Origin: Rhododendron vialii
Lineage: Eukaryota; Streptophyta; Magnoliopsida; Ericales; Ericaceae
Assembly (NCBI RefSeq): GCF_030253575.1
Contig: NC_080568.1
Coordinates: 35,459,501 to 35,523,500 of the forward strand
Reading direction: 5' to 3'
DNA: 64,000 bases
Within the stretch, counting starts at the first letter, position 1. Every line of letters starts with the position of its first letter. A program made the translations under genes and the position numbers. This document shows, piece by piece, positions 34,701 to 46,065 of this stretch. The notes under the pieces were generated by a model. The model was not told where the DNA came from and made no database searches. It was given only the letters and a program-made list of their open reading frames with translations.

Positions 34701-36436
34701 CCCAGTGTTCCAAAAATACCCCCCGCCCCACCCCGGTGTTGGGAGGCTAGAGCAAGACAAATAGCCAGGGCATTTTGGTAATTTCACTCCTTTGCTAGCT
34801 CAGGCTTTTTGAGGTTGGCTTTTTTAGCCGAACCACTGTGGCTTTTTTGTCCATATTTGGCGGGAAAGCCAGCTCAATTCTTTATCCGAACAACCCCTTA
34901 ATCACCTCAAGATTTATTTCCTTTGGGTCTTTTATTCTAATGGACAGAAACCAGACACTAGAGATATGCTGCAAACTCACTGGAATTGTCCAAAGCTTGC
35001 CAGAATTAACAAAATAGGCAAGGGTGGTACAGTAAGCTGACTGAGACGGAACTCCAGGTTGTGCAACATTTCTTTGCATTGATGGTAAATCCAGACCGAA
35101 ATGGCACACGGGCACAGGAATCATGCATGTTGGAAACTTGCATAATTCTTGAAAACATTCTGCATACGTCAGATACTACTGTCAAATATGTTAAACTCTT
35201 AAAGTCCAACCAGAAAAAAGTTCAATTCAGATCGTGAATTCTATTAGAATCATATGATCCCTGCATAATCTAGTGCACAATTTAGGACCCAAATTTACTT
35301 GCTTGCATTTAACAGTCCCATAAAGGGGCGTGCCATTTAACAGTCCTATATTGTTATAAAATCTTTTATCTCTAATTTGGGAATTAAAAACCATAATAAA
35401 TTGGAGCCCAGTAACCTAAATGCATGGTAATGTGAGAAAGTTAAACGACTAAAGATCTTGATCCCTGTTCATGCACCCTCCTAAAAAGGTTAGGATGAGG
35501 GGAAAGTCAATGTTTAGACATTAATGAGAAACTACGTACCCCAGAGACTTTCACATATTGCCCATTTTTGGCTGTTCTGAGCTCAGCATCTGGGTAACGG
35601 CCAATGAAACCTACAATAGCATTCCTTCCCCCAAATGCATTCCATGTGAATAGTGCAGCAACTATGGCGAATAAAACGACAACAACGATGAGGAGAATAG
35701 GGTTGTGGACTGCACCAAGAATGAATCCACCAGCAATGAACCCCATCACAAATAGCAGAATCATTGCCCAGAGGATTGGCTTTGGGACATTCCTTTTAAA
35801 AGAATAGTCATCATCTTGGCTGAGAGTTGTCACAGCTTGGTTGTGAGTGACGGAGGAACCCTGTACTTTAACTGATCCCATTGAGTCCAAAGGACCAGAA
35901 ACCTTCCTTGGGGCCCCAGATGAATTTAGTGGGCCCGAAGAGATGGGACCAGAAGTTATGAGACCTGTTGCAGGGAGAACTGGAGTAAGAGGACCTGAGT
36001 TTTGTCGAGTAACTGGTGTTACTCCACCAGATTGAGGGCCTGATGACTTCTTGATGGGTTCCCCATGTTTGTTCAATGGTCCAGAATTCGACTTCTTCAC
36101 AGAAGCTGAACCAGTAGCGCCAGCAGATGTTACAGGACCTGACGAGGAATAGCTAGCCCTAGCTGCAGCATTAGAGATCGGTCCAGAATGTGAAGCAGCG
36201 CCCGCGAAAGATCCAGTTCTTGAAGGAGGACCACTAATAGGTCCAGATTTCCTCGACTTAGAGCTTTCCATTGGGATATCAAACATCTTCCCAAGTTCTC
36301 CCGACTTTTTGATATCACCGCCAGTGTAGGGCATGGCAGTTGAGCTCATAGTTGGAGTCCTTTCTTTTGGCTGCTCTGGCCTTCCCGATACATATAGGCC
36401 ATTGCTGAGCTGATGAGATGGGAATCTGGAACCCAT
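31701..36436 (-). CDS. SHOU4-like membrane protein (At1g78880/At1g16860 family)
   Basis: Predicted protein of 487 residues. Arabidopsis SHOU4/SHOU4L restrain exocytosis of cellulose synthases; older annotation calls the family ubiquitin-protease related. Coding exons are 36436-35540, 33784-33629, 33322-33105 and 31893-31701, with GT-AG junctions and matching phases. Residues 1 to about 210 are low in complexity, with many SGP(I/L) repeats and Ser-rich linkers. Two adjacent membrane segments follow (PILWAMILLFVMGFIAGGFI and PILLIVVVVLFAIVAALFTW). The conserved soluble domain then begins GRYPDAELRTAKNGQYVKVS and continues VVTCGNVPLESSFERVPRCV, RHVVDFYISDFQSGLRALV, MRLKEGYIKEGSTVSVMGVV and CEDASKIDVIPV at the end. 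The start is the first ATG of the frame, and MGSRFPSHQLSNGLYVSGRP matches the family. An upstream 5'-UTR intron is likely. The gene looks intact. Confidence 0.92.
32413..32650. repeat. Minisatellite in SHOU4-like intron 3
   Basis: Six to seven tandem units of 30-34 bp built on TATGAAAGTGCCTAAAATCC plus TAGGGTACCC. Units vary by an inserted TATA and by point changes, and the last copies are degenerate (ACCCTAAAACCCTATGAAAG). It is intronic and non-coding. Confidence 0.9.
34587..34898. mobile_element. MITE in SHOU4-like intron 1
   Basis: Left end AGGGGCTGTTCGGACAAAA and right end TTATCCGAACAACCCCTTA are inverted repeats. A second inner pair (GGCTTATT... and complement) strengthens the foldback. 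It resembles hAT-derived MITEs; I see no clean 8-bp target duplication. Confidence 0.7.
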
Positions 36437-38300
36437 CAAGATTCTTCACGGTGTGCCAGAAAAATGAAAACTCCACTTGTAGTATATTGTTGGGACTTGG
36501 GATACCTCAAAACCCTTGCAAGAATGAAAGAAATACAAACTTTTCAAACAATGATTCACTAGCCAAAACTCCAGGGAGAACTTCCAAATACGTAATACCA
36601 AATCAAGAACCAAGTATCAAAACTCATAAATGTTCACTAAACCTCTTAAATCTGCCGTAAACAAAGCATGAAAGGAGGGCTGAACAGAATTCAACATGTA
36701 GCAGAGAGAATCATTTACTGAATGAGAAAGAAGTTACGGGTACTGAATAAGCTGATCTTAGCATACCAACATTCCACCACAGTAAAAACAGATAATAATT
36801 TCAGGCAGATTTTAATGAAAAGCACGAACCTGAGAAACGATTTTTCCATTTATAACTCAAGAACCATTGAAACTTCAATTCGATTACCCAAAAACATTAT
36901 GACTTTGAACCCAATTATCAGTAACCTTTTATAAAGCAGTGATACCTAAAGCAGTGAACCGGATACCTACTACATGCCAAGCAGCTAGGAAAAATTTAAA
37001 ATAAGATTCGTCGTACCATAAGTGATCAGTAGTTAAAAGTTAAAACCAACTTTGAGTGCTGTTGTACAACAAAAAGCAGGGGATCCGGACAAATGGATAA
37101 CCAAGAAAGAGGTAAACATCTCAACTTCCATAATAATCATTTTCCACCAACTTATAAGACACGAAATGAGCATATAAAGAAATAAAGACATAAAGAATGT
37201 GAGTCACAATGAATAAACATCAAAACCACACATCAACTGCTAAACCAAATTGCATTAAAAACATCCTTTCGGCTCACATAAGCAAGAATTTCTTGGCTTC
37301 CATTATTGATATGATAAGAGTTCTAAAAACAAGTTACCTCAGATCCTAAAAGAAAACCAAATCAAAAACCCATTTTATTGCATTATCATAAAACAAATAA
37401 GAGCTAGATCAGAAAATTAAAAGCCAAATTTGAGGAGATTATACTGCCCAGATAAAACCTAGACACCAAATCAAAAGACAGCAGTGCAACGCAAATCAAG
37501 AGCACATTTGAGGTAATCAAATTCAGAAGAGAGCGAGAAGGAAGGAAAAAAAAAACGAATTAAACAAGTTTCCAGATTCTCGGGACTCCCTAAGGGCTAA
37601 AACAGAACCCAGAGTCAACACAAAAAGGAGGAATGATTTCAATCCCACCAGTCTCCCAGATTCCAAACATGGTAGCGCGCACACACGTATGTAAATAGAT
37701 GCATCTACTAAAATAGGTAGAAGTTAGTTCGGATCAGAGAGAGAGAAACATAACTGTACACAACAAATCGCCAAAGAAAGCTTACCAACTCTTGGTCAAA
37801 AGAACATCAGATGAAACCCAACATTTTAGGAGATCCAGAATGGAAAAATCAGAGCACACAAATGAGGCCACATCTCTATATCCAGATTTATCTACCGTAC
37901 TAGTAAGACACAGTACTGAGTACCCTAATTTTAGAGGAAGCAAAATCAAAGAGAGAAAGCATACCCATTTCAAAATTTTGAACAAAGACTGGGAAACGAA
38001 AAAGATCGGTCATTTTGAGTAGTAGATCGAAGAAGATAGAGTAAAAAGAGAGTTGGGGGATAAGACGTTGGGAATGACAGGAGATTGTACTTTACTTTTG
38101 AATGTACCTGAAGTGGGAGAAGATGTTGGAGTTGAAATCTGAGGGAGATTTGGAGACAAGGTATGTGTACGTTATGTGCGTATGGGTACCAGTTTGTTTG
38201 TACATGGAGAGGTCTCTGTTAGGAATCCATCCAGTGTGATTTCATCTCATCTCTCTCTTCTCTCTCTCTCTCTCTCTCCCCCCTTTCCACCTCTTCCCCT
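36437..38300 (-). other. 5' UTR and leader intron of the SHOU4-like gene
   Basis: No gene of its own. A plausible leader exon near 38106-38250 (minus strand) ends TTCTCCCACTTCAG before GTACAT, a good donor. The acceptor would lie shortly before the ATG at 36436, but I cannot place it with confidence. A (CT)n run near 38250-38280 is typical of plant leaders or core promoters. Confidence 0.5.
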
Positions 38301-40437
38301 CTTTAGAGTTTAGACAGCCGCAACAACTGGCGTGTTGTCTCTTGTCCGGCAATACCTTTCTAAAGCCTGATAGAGAATATGGATGGATTGACATGAATAC
38401 AATAACCAAAATTAATCGAAATATAGATATTAGAGGGAGGAGAAAAGTTAAATAAAAAGACGTCTTCCACCTTCTCAGGCATAGGGAAAGGGAGCTCCAC
38501 AATACACATTCTTATTAAGCCTTGTTTGGATCTTAGGAAAAATAAGGGTTTCTCTCCCCTTACCTGGGTTTGCAAAGAGAGGTGAGAACAAAATAAGAAA
38601 ACAAAGTTACAAGCACAATACATTTCTCTCTATATTTTCATCATATTTTCTTCTCAACAATTTTCTCTTCTTTCACTTTTCTTTCCATAAAAGTTCCAAT
38701 TTGACCTATTATTTCTTTCACCAAAACTTTGCATCCTTAATTCTAACGTTTGCTCTTCAAGAAAGAATAATTGGTATCTCTTGTAATACACCCTCTCCAT
38801 TCCAATTTATTTGGATGAGAGTGCACTATGTCCAATGTGTAAGAGAGCGCATTAAGAGAGTATTTCAAAATCAATTTAAATTTGGACAAACAATATGAGA
38901 CGTTAAAAAAATAAAAAAAAGGATATAAATAAATTAGGACAAAGGAACTAACGTGTAATCCTTCAGGATACATACAAGTTATTTAGCTTTAAATGACAAA
39001 AAGAGAAGCTTAGATATGTAATTTCTTATGATTTTTTTTATTCCCTTGCCAAACTATCAATGGGGATGCCGGGATGCAGGGCCGGCTTATAGGGTATGCG
39101 AGGAAAGCAACCGCTTTCGGCCCCCAAATTTTGGTCCAAAATTGAGGCTCCACTGTAATGTACCTTAGATATTAATATTAGAATATTTCCAAATAAAAAT
39201 ACAAACTAGATACTTGGTTCAGTGGTCACATAATATTGTCATGCTATTAGGAGTGTGTTGTTCAACTCCCATGCACCTCCATAATTTCAATCATATTTTT
39301 TTACATTTATAGTCATAATTGTATCCTTTTAGTTTGATTTTTTTTTGTTATTTTTTGTGCTTTTATCATTTTTTAAAGAAATTCATGAATATGTAAGGGG
39401 CTCAATATATGAGCCAACGGAATGGTAGCAAAAAATAATACAAAACAAAATAGGAGAGACCAATCTAACCTGTGTAGAAGGCATACTTCTAATGTAAGTA
39501 AGAAAGAAAAAGACTGGCATCTTTTTTTGTTAATACCACAACTATCTCATCCTTGTTCAGTTTGTCTTTTGCACAATGATGATAGAATCATATAGGGCGG
39601 AGAGGAGGCGAAAGTGTAGGAGGATGCCATGTGAATTTCTTAAAAAAGTACAGAAAACACATTGCTATGCTACATAGCAATTGGATGGTAGTTTATGAGA
39701 AATTCTCTTCGCATCCCTTTTTTCTGTCTTTTTTTTAACAAAAGACAATTTCATTCTAAAAAGCCAAAAGGCAATAAAGATATCACAACAAGATATATGA
39801 AAGAACAAAATCTAGACATCGGCACATGTGCTGAACAAACTCAATGGCACGTGTTGTGAAACCAGACCAACAATAAGGTTGGGCATTGGGCCAGTCAAAG
39901 ACTTGGCAGTAGAGGATCTTTACAACAACCCATTGAGATTTGAAATTTTTTTTGAAAAATAGTAGGGGTAATAAATAGAGAGAAATTGAGAGAGAAATGT
40001 TGAAAGCATGAAGAATCTAGGGGAAATTTTTTAAAAAATGCTTTTTTAGTTGTAAAGAGAACAAAGCATAAGGTTATGTTTGGCTAAGGTTTTTATTTTT
40101 TACTCTTTTCGTTCTATATTGAGAGTCCATCACAAAATATGTGTCATTTTTCAAATAAAAAAAATCAACTACTTCCGTGTATAATTTTTCGAACCAAATT
40201 AAAGTACTAATCGAGATCTTTAATACAGTGAGAAAAAATTTAAAAAATTATGCACGGAAGAAGTTAATTTTTTGATTTGAAAAGAGGTAATAGATAAAAA
40301 GTGGAATTGTCATTGCGGAACGGAGGTAGTAAGTATTTATTTCTCTCTTTACGAGATATGTCATTCTCTCATAATATAACACATTTAATTAAAAAATAAA
40401 AAATAAATACTTATTTTAGTTGTAGAACGGAGCCTTA
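38301..40437. other. Intergenic region with transposon debris
   Basis: No supported gene. A segment near 39075-39130 (CAGGGCCGGCTTATAGGGTA...) resembles one terminus of a hAT-type element, but no partner end is evident. Stowaway-like fragments lie near 38790-38950 and 40105-40335. Confidence 0.5.
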
Positions 40438-40801
40438 GAGCATCCCCAATGGGGATGTATTTTAGAAGTGGATGGATAGTTATTTTAGATGTAAAAAGTG
40501 GTTAAAAGTTAGTTGAATGTAAAATAGAATCCACCTCTATTCAATGGTGAGATGTAAAAAAAAGGATGGATAATTAACTAAGTTTTCATCTCCTTAATTT
40601 TCCTCAATTTTCTCAACCCTAATTCAAGTATTACTTCCGTTGAAAAATAATTTTGGTATCCAATAATCAAGGACTTAAAAAAAAAATTCCGAAAAAAAAA
40701 AAAATTACTTCTGTCCCATTTTTTTTTTTTTCTGAAATTCCCCTCTTACTCTCTCTCTCTCTCTCTCTCTACGAGAACCAGTCGGTGGAAACCCCCCCCC
40801 C

Positions 40802-40851
<50 letters not shown>

Positions 40852-41320
40852 GATATCTCTGTCTCTCACCGACTGTTCCCGTTGAATACCGAGATGAAAC
40901 CCTAGCTCCCCTATGTTGATGATCACCGACTGTTCCCGTTGATATCTCTGTCTCTCATCGGCTCTCTCTCCCTCTCTCACCTCTCTCTCTCTCTCTCACT
41001 CGATTCCGGCATTTTTTGGTCACTCCGACGAGTATTTGCAGAAGCCGGCGACGAGGAACAAATTCCGGCCAACTATCCGGCGAATATAGGTAATTCCGGT
41101 CGTCCATTTTTCTGGTATTGCAGTTGGATTTGATGATGTTTGATGACCTGTAATTTATAGCTGTAGCCAAAACGGGATGGAAATATACATCTCCCTTTCC
41201 ATCTATGCCATTTTACATCCAGATTTCTGCTATTTTACATCCCCATTGGAGGGATTTTTTTGGCATCCAGGTTCTATTATAAGTATAGAGCTCAGTTTTA
41301 CATCCCCATTGGGGATGCTC
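40438..41320. mobile_element. Harbinger-like element (883 bp) carrying gene-leader-like sequence
   Basis: Ends GAGCATCCCCAATGGGGATG and ...CATCCCCATTGGGGATGCTC are inverted repeats flanked by TTA (40435-40437 and 41321-41323). The interior is unlike other MITEs here. It has a (CT)n run, a C16 run, a second (CT)n run, then a duplicated CACCGACTGTTCCCGTTGA block and a GC-richer stretch (AGAAGCCGGCGACGAGGAAC) resembling a captured 5' leader or exon. No transposase is present. Confidence 0.8.
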
Positions 41321-41323
41321 TTA

Positions 41324-41565
41324 GGGGGTGTTCTACTTTCTTTTAAAAAAGAATTTTTAAAAAAAGAAGGTAATTTCAAGTTCAAAAATCATGTGTTTAC
41401 GCAAATAATTTTTCTATTAATTTGATATTATTTGATAGATCTCATTGAGATCTTTTAAACGGTACAAAAAAAAATAAAAAATTATTTTTCATTTTCGTTA
41501 TATTTAAGTTTAAAAATACCTTGTTTTTGAAAAAAAAGATTTAGAAAGAAAGCGGAACTAGACCT
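41324..41565. mobile_element. AT-rich MITE, relative of the one at 20107-20347
   Basis: Shares AAGGTAATTTCAAGTTCAAAA, ATGTGTTTACGCAAATAATT and GATAGATCTCATTGAGAT with the 20107 copy, and ends in a partly complementary ...GAAAGCGGAAC. It starts right at the TTA that ends the preceding Harbinger-like element, so the two are back to back. Confidence 0.65.
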
Positions 41566-42035
41566 AAGTAGGCACAAATGAAATCTAGGTAATGCGAGGG
41601 GTAACACTCCACAAAGGGAGGAGAGTGAAAAAACAACAGTAAAAAAAAAGAAATAAATAAAATAGCCTATTCATTCAATCTCCACCCAAGAAAATGAAGT
41701 TGCGAATATGTAGTCGATGAAAGTCGTCTCGATATAAGTGGCATGGTAGTTGTCCAATCCCCTTTTGGCCATTTTAAAAAATCAAGATAGATATGTGGAT
41801 CTCAAACCGTAACTCTAGATCAGAATTTTTCACTTTCCTTTGACTCCGTTTTAGAAATTCAAATAAGCACTTAAAAAATAAGGAACTATTTTAAAGCTTA
41901 AAAATAATTAGCTTACGAAAATAATTTTTTAATTTTTTTTGCAAGGTTTGATAGTTCATCAAATAAGATTCATATTGCATTTTTTTTGTTCCAGTAAGCC
42001 TATCATTTTTAAGTTTAAAAATTACAAATAAATAC

Positions 42036-43556
42036 TCTTTTTTTTTTTTTTTTATCATTAGAAATTGCCCTTAGGGCTACAACTCAGAAAGAGAAACATC
42101 TGAACATAAAAAAAAAGGTAAACAAACAGGAGGATTGGCTACCCAGGCATGGTTGAGAATTCCTTTTGAGGCCAACTTTGCTACATGATGAGCGACTTTG
42201 TTTCCAGATCTTCTAACCCACTCCAACTTCAGGTTCCTTTGCAGAGCAAGCTCCCGAATATTCATCACTACAGAGCAGACTTCCCAGGGGGCACAAGTTC
42301 AAACACACAGCATTATAGCCACCTTACTGTCAGATTCAATCACCACCGGGTTAGCCCTCAACTTGAGACCCATAAAACACGCCTTTCTAATTGCTTCAAG
42401 TTCCCCATGTAAGACTGAGGATGAAAAAAAGGAAGAGGTAGACCCGTCTATTATCTCACCGCCACCTTACCAATCGTCCCAGCAGCTTCCTTAAGACTGG
42501 AACTGCTATCAATAATATTTGAGGTCCAAATGAGCATGGAGGGACACTTTTCCGGAGCCACAATGGAGTTAAGATCACTACCAAAGCACACCGGTCTCGA
42601 CCAAGGGCCTTGAGTAAGCAAGTGTTCGACTGATTCCACATTCTCATTACAAATAGGACACTGAGGGGAAGGAGCACACCTTCTTCTTAACAGATTTTCT
42701 TTAGTTGCCAAGCTGTTTTTGCACAGTCTCCACCAGAAGTATCGAATTTTTGGAGGGACCTGTAATTTCCAAATCACTTTCCAGAGGTGCTTGTTGGGCT
42801 TGAAAGAAGATTCAGGCTTGTCTAAGGTGCTGCCAGCTTTCTGCAGAGCTATTCTATAGCCAGACTTGACAGTATACACGCCTTGAGAGTTGTAATGCCA
42901 GATGAGGTTGTCTGATCGAGGAAAAATAAGCAAAGCAATCTTGGCAATTGCCTAGATTTCGTCTTCCACTAGAACTCCATTTAGTTTGTCAAAATTCCAC
43001 ACACCCAATCTTGGAATAATAGCGTCAGACACCAAATGGATATCACATTCAATAGGCTTTGGAGAGGAAATTTTGAAGTTAGGAAGCGAATGAACCCATT
43101 TGTCCTCCCAGAAGCTTATGCTATGACCATCACCCACCTGCCTCTCAACCATTGCACAAGAATCTCTCTTCCCTTTAATAGACTTGACCATGCCCAAGAT
43201 GCCTTTTTTCCCCTCGTAGCAACTAGGAAAGACGAATTGGGAAAATAAATTCCTTTCATCATTCTTGCCCAATACGAATTGGGATTCATGAGGATCCTCC
43301 AAGCTTGCTTTGCCAAGAGAGCCTCATTGAAAGCTCTGAAATCGCGAAAACCCATACCCCATGCCTTTTTAGAAGCAACCATCTTGTCCCAGCTTTCCCA
43401 GTAAATCCCTCTGTTCTCCAGGTCCCCTTTCCACCAGAAGTTCCTGATCAAGGAGTTCAGTTTATCCACTACCTTTTCGGGAAACAAAAGCAAGCCATAG
43501 CGTATGTAGGGATAGCTTGGGCACATCTTTAATCATCACATCGTTCCCAGAGTATT
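42036..43556 (-). mobile_element. 5'-truncated L1-type LINE nested in an older MITE
   Basis: Minus-strand frames, broken several times, encode the late part of a plant L1 ORF2. In order these are a LNSLIRNFWWKG and GMGFRDFRAFNEALLAKQAW block, the zf-RVT zinc finger (KVIWKLQVPPKIRYFWWRLC, CPICNENVESVEHLL) and an RNase H-like tail (LEWVRRSGNKVAHHVAKLA). A T-run near 42038-42053 is the poly-A tail read from this strand. The flanks (41840-42035, then AAGGGCCTTTCTAGAACAGG after 43556) look like the two halves of one AT-rich MITE, so the LINE inserted into it. Confidence 0.88.
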
Positions 43557-44077
43557 TTTTAAGGGCCTTTCTAGAACAGGGCCAATTGTCTATTGCGAGA
43601 GAGGATTAGGGAGTAATGACTCTCCTATGGCTCTTTAACTTTTTAGTGTCCGAAAAATTAAGAGAGGTTAATGTAATTTAAAACAATTTAGGGAAGGTAT
43701 TTTTAATTTTCATATACGTCAAGGGAAATTAGCACAATTTACACAATTAATAGGCTTTGTTTGGTTTACACTTTAAAAAATTATTTTTGAAAGTTTGAAT
43801 GCTAATAAGTAGAAAGAGATAAAATGAAAAATTTATTAAAAATTGTGCCGTAAATTAAAAGTAAGTTTCAAAATGTTAAAGGATTAGTGTCGGCTTGTAC
43901 TGTACATATGCTTATGAGCGAAACAAATCGGATAAATAAACAATGATCAATCTTCTTCACCACTCCCAATACGAATACCCTCCTCTCTCTTTTTATCTCT
44001 CCGCTTCATCCTCCTCCTCCTCCTCCTCGTCTCTCCCTCTCTCTAGAATCTGTTTGCATCATCGTCGTCGTTGCAAC

Positions 44078-46065
44078 ATGGCCAGATCTATGTATCGATC
44101 CGTAATCCGAACTTGTTCTCCTCTAGTTTCTTCGAAACCATCATCAACGACAAGCAGTACATCTCATCATCATCGGTTGGTAGCCTTCCGAAGTCAATCG
44201 AGTCAATCGGAGTCAGCGGAGACATTATTGGCGGTTGAGAGGATAGAGGACGCCATCCACCGTATAATAGAAAGGAGATCCGCTCCTGATTGGCTTCCCT
44301 TGCTCCCCGGATCCTCGTATTGGGTTCCTCCGCGTAAACGATCCTCCTACGGTATCGCCGATTTGCTAGAGAAGTTGGCCAATTCTCTCACCGACGAGGA
44401 GCTCATGTCGCTCGCCACTTCTCGCGGCTGGCCTTCCTCCGCTTTCTTTCTCAATAATAATGATGGTACTTAAAGACCCATCCCTCCTCATCTTTCTTCT
44501 CTCATCTCTATCAGGACTATTATTACTATTTACTATACTACCTTCTTAATTTTATTATACATGGAATAGGAGGGCCCTAAACATGCATATTGCCTTTTTG
44601 GTCGTTTGTATACGTACGTTAAAACTACCTACAGTACCTACTCATTCTAGTCGTGGTATACTGCAATTTTTTGTTTGTTTTGGTGAAATGCAAAGATATT
44701 GTTAGATAGACAGTGAAGGAAAGGAAATGAGTTTCTTTAATTTTATTGGGAACAAATTGCTTCTCATCACATGCTCTTGGTTTAAGGTGCCGTTGGTAGG
44801 GATAATTTCATTCTAAATTCTAAGGGATGTACTTAAAAAGTATTATAGGTTGATATAAGGGCAAGGTCCAGACCCTGTGGTTATCGCCATGTGCGGATAC
44901 CCCACTCATGGTTCAAAATTGACCACATAAATTACTTGTGGTTTGGAAAATGTGCCGATAGACCTCTTACCGTATGTTTTCCATCCATATTAATGGACAC
45001 AACATTAAAAGACCGATTTACTGTCCCTTGATTCTTCTTCTTTTTTAAATCTAACCACACCATCCCTTATACAAAAAATTGAATCCAAACCGTTGATATT
45101 GTAAATTTTGACGAGTACTACATCTATATTAAAATTCAAATCAATCAAAAAATGAAAAGATTATGGTCGAATCGATTTTGTTATGAAATTAAAATTTACT
45201 AAAAATTATATCACTAGGTTATTGATGCCTGATCGAGATGATTTTTTACATAGATACTCTATTCTTTATTTAATACATTATGAACGACTCAGATTACATT
45301 CTAAGGGTGTGTGAGATACAACTCCGTTAATATGGATGGAAAACATGACGACAGGGGTTCTATCTGCACATTTTCAAAACCACAGGTAGGTTATGTGGTC
45401 AGTTTTAAACCATGAGGGGATATCTGCACATAGCGATAATCATAGGGGTGAAAGTAGACTTTGCCCTTGATATAGTATGACCATGTTGATGATAGTATCT
45501 AAGGATTTGTAATCTCGCGGGATGAGTAATCCCAATGGACTAATACTGGAAGATCAGCAATTCCACCCCCTAGTACACCACATGTTTTGCAAAATTTGCT
45601 GTCCACGAGGTATGTATTTCAGCCATCAATCATCGCCTTCAAATACTGGAAAAGTGGTTTCTATTGATTCGTAAGTCAATCCTAATATCCTTTGCCTAAT
45701 CTGGCCAATCAACAAGCCAAATGTAGTGTTATCAATTATTTAAGTGTAACTATGGTGCTCGGACATTATTAATGTTGTTTCCTTTTATGTTCGTGACAGA
45801 TTTTAATTTTCTATGCACCATTATTTACCTCCTGATTGCAGATGCATCTCCCAATCCGGCTAATCAACAAGCCGTGTATGGTTTTTATTGTAAATGTAGC
45901 TACGGTGCTCAGACATTATCAAATACCTTTCATTTTATGTTCATGACAGATTTTGATTTTCTTTGCACCATCTTTTACCTTCTGATTGCAGATGCATCTC
46001 CAGATCCTGCAGAGGTAGAGTCAGCTTCCACAAGTACATCACAGTCTGCGGAGGAGGAAGGATAA
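44078..46065 (+). CDS. Small conserved plant protein of unknown function, probably mitochondrial
   Basis: Two coding exons, 44078-44465 and 45992-46065, give 153 residues. The N-terminus (MARSMYRSVIRTCSPLVSSK) is Arg/Ser-rich without acids, like a mitochondrial presequence. The conserved-looking core is ERIEDAIHRIIERRSAPDWL, PGSSYWVPPRKRSSYGIADL and LTDEELMSLATSRGWPSSAF, and the acidic Ser-rich tail ends SAEEEG. I recall similar plant proteins but no function. An in-frame ATG at 43943 would add 45 residues through a (TCC)n-encoded Ser run; I prefer the inner ATG. A second acceptor at 45841/45842, made by a tandem duplication, would add 50 residues in frame. The intron contains a Mutator-like foldback element. 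A 3'-UTR intron (donor after about 46095, acceptor near 46592) is possible. Confidence 0.78.
44858..45467. mobile_element. Long-TIR foldback element (Mutator-like) in the intron of the mitochondrial-protein gene
   Basis: Starts AGGGCAAGGTCCAGACCC and ends ...GTAGACTTTGCCCT, with further complementary blocks inward (GTGGTTATCGCCATGTGC, TTTTCCATCCATATTAA). A 7-bp direct repeat TGATATA flanks it (44851-44857 and 45468-45474). No coding capacity. The long arms suggest a MULE-derived MITE, though a 9-bp duplication would be expected. Confidence 0.78.
45699..46003. repeat. Tandem duplication copying a splice acceptor and exon start
   Basis: Two related units of about 150 bp, near 45699-45853 and 45854-46003. 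Each contains CAATCAACAAGCC, GGTGCTC(G/A)GACATTAT, TTTTATGTTC(G/A)TGACAGATT and CTGATTGCAGATGCATCTCC. The second unit supplies the real 3' splice site and first codons of exon 2; the first carries a copy of both. Confidence 0.88.

Noticed and set aside
34882..35209. Minus-strand open frames between SHOU4 exons 1 and 2, considered as an extra exon
   Set aside because: Exon 1 ends in VKVSG and the next true exon starts VVTCGNVP, matching the family with no gap. The intervening frame has no place in it.
40705..41170. Frames rich in RERERER or SLSLSL
   Set aside because: Produced by (CT)n/(GA)n microsatellites inside a transposon.
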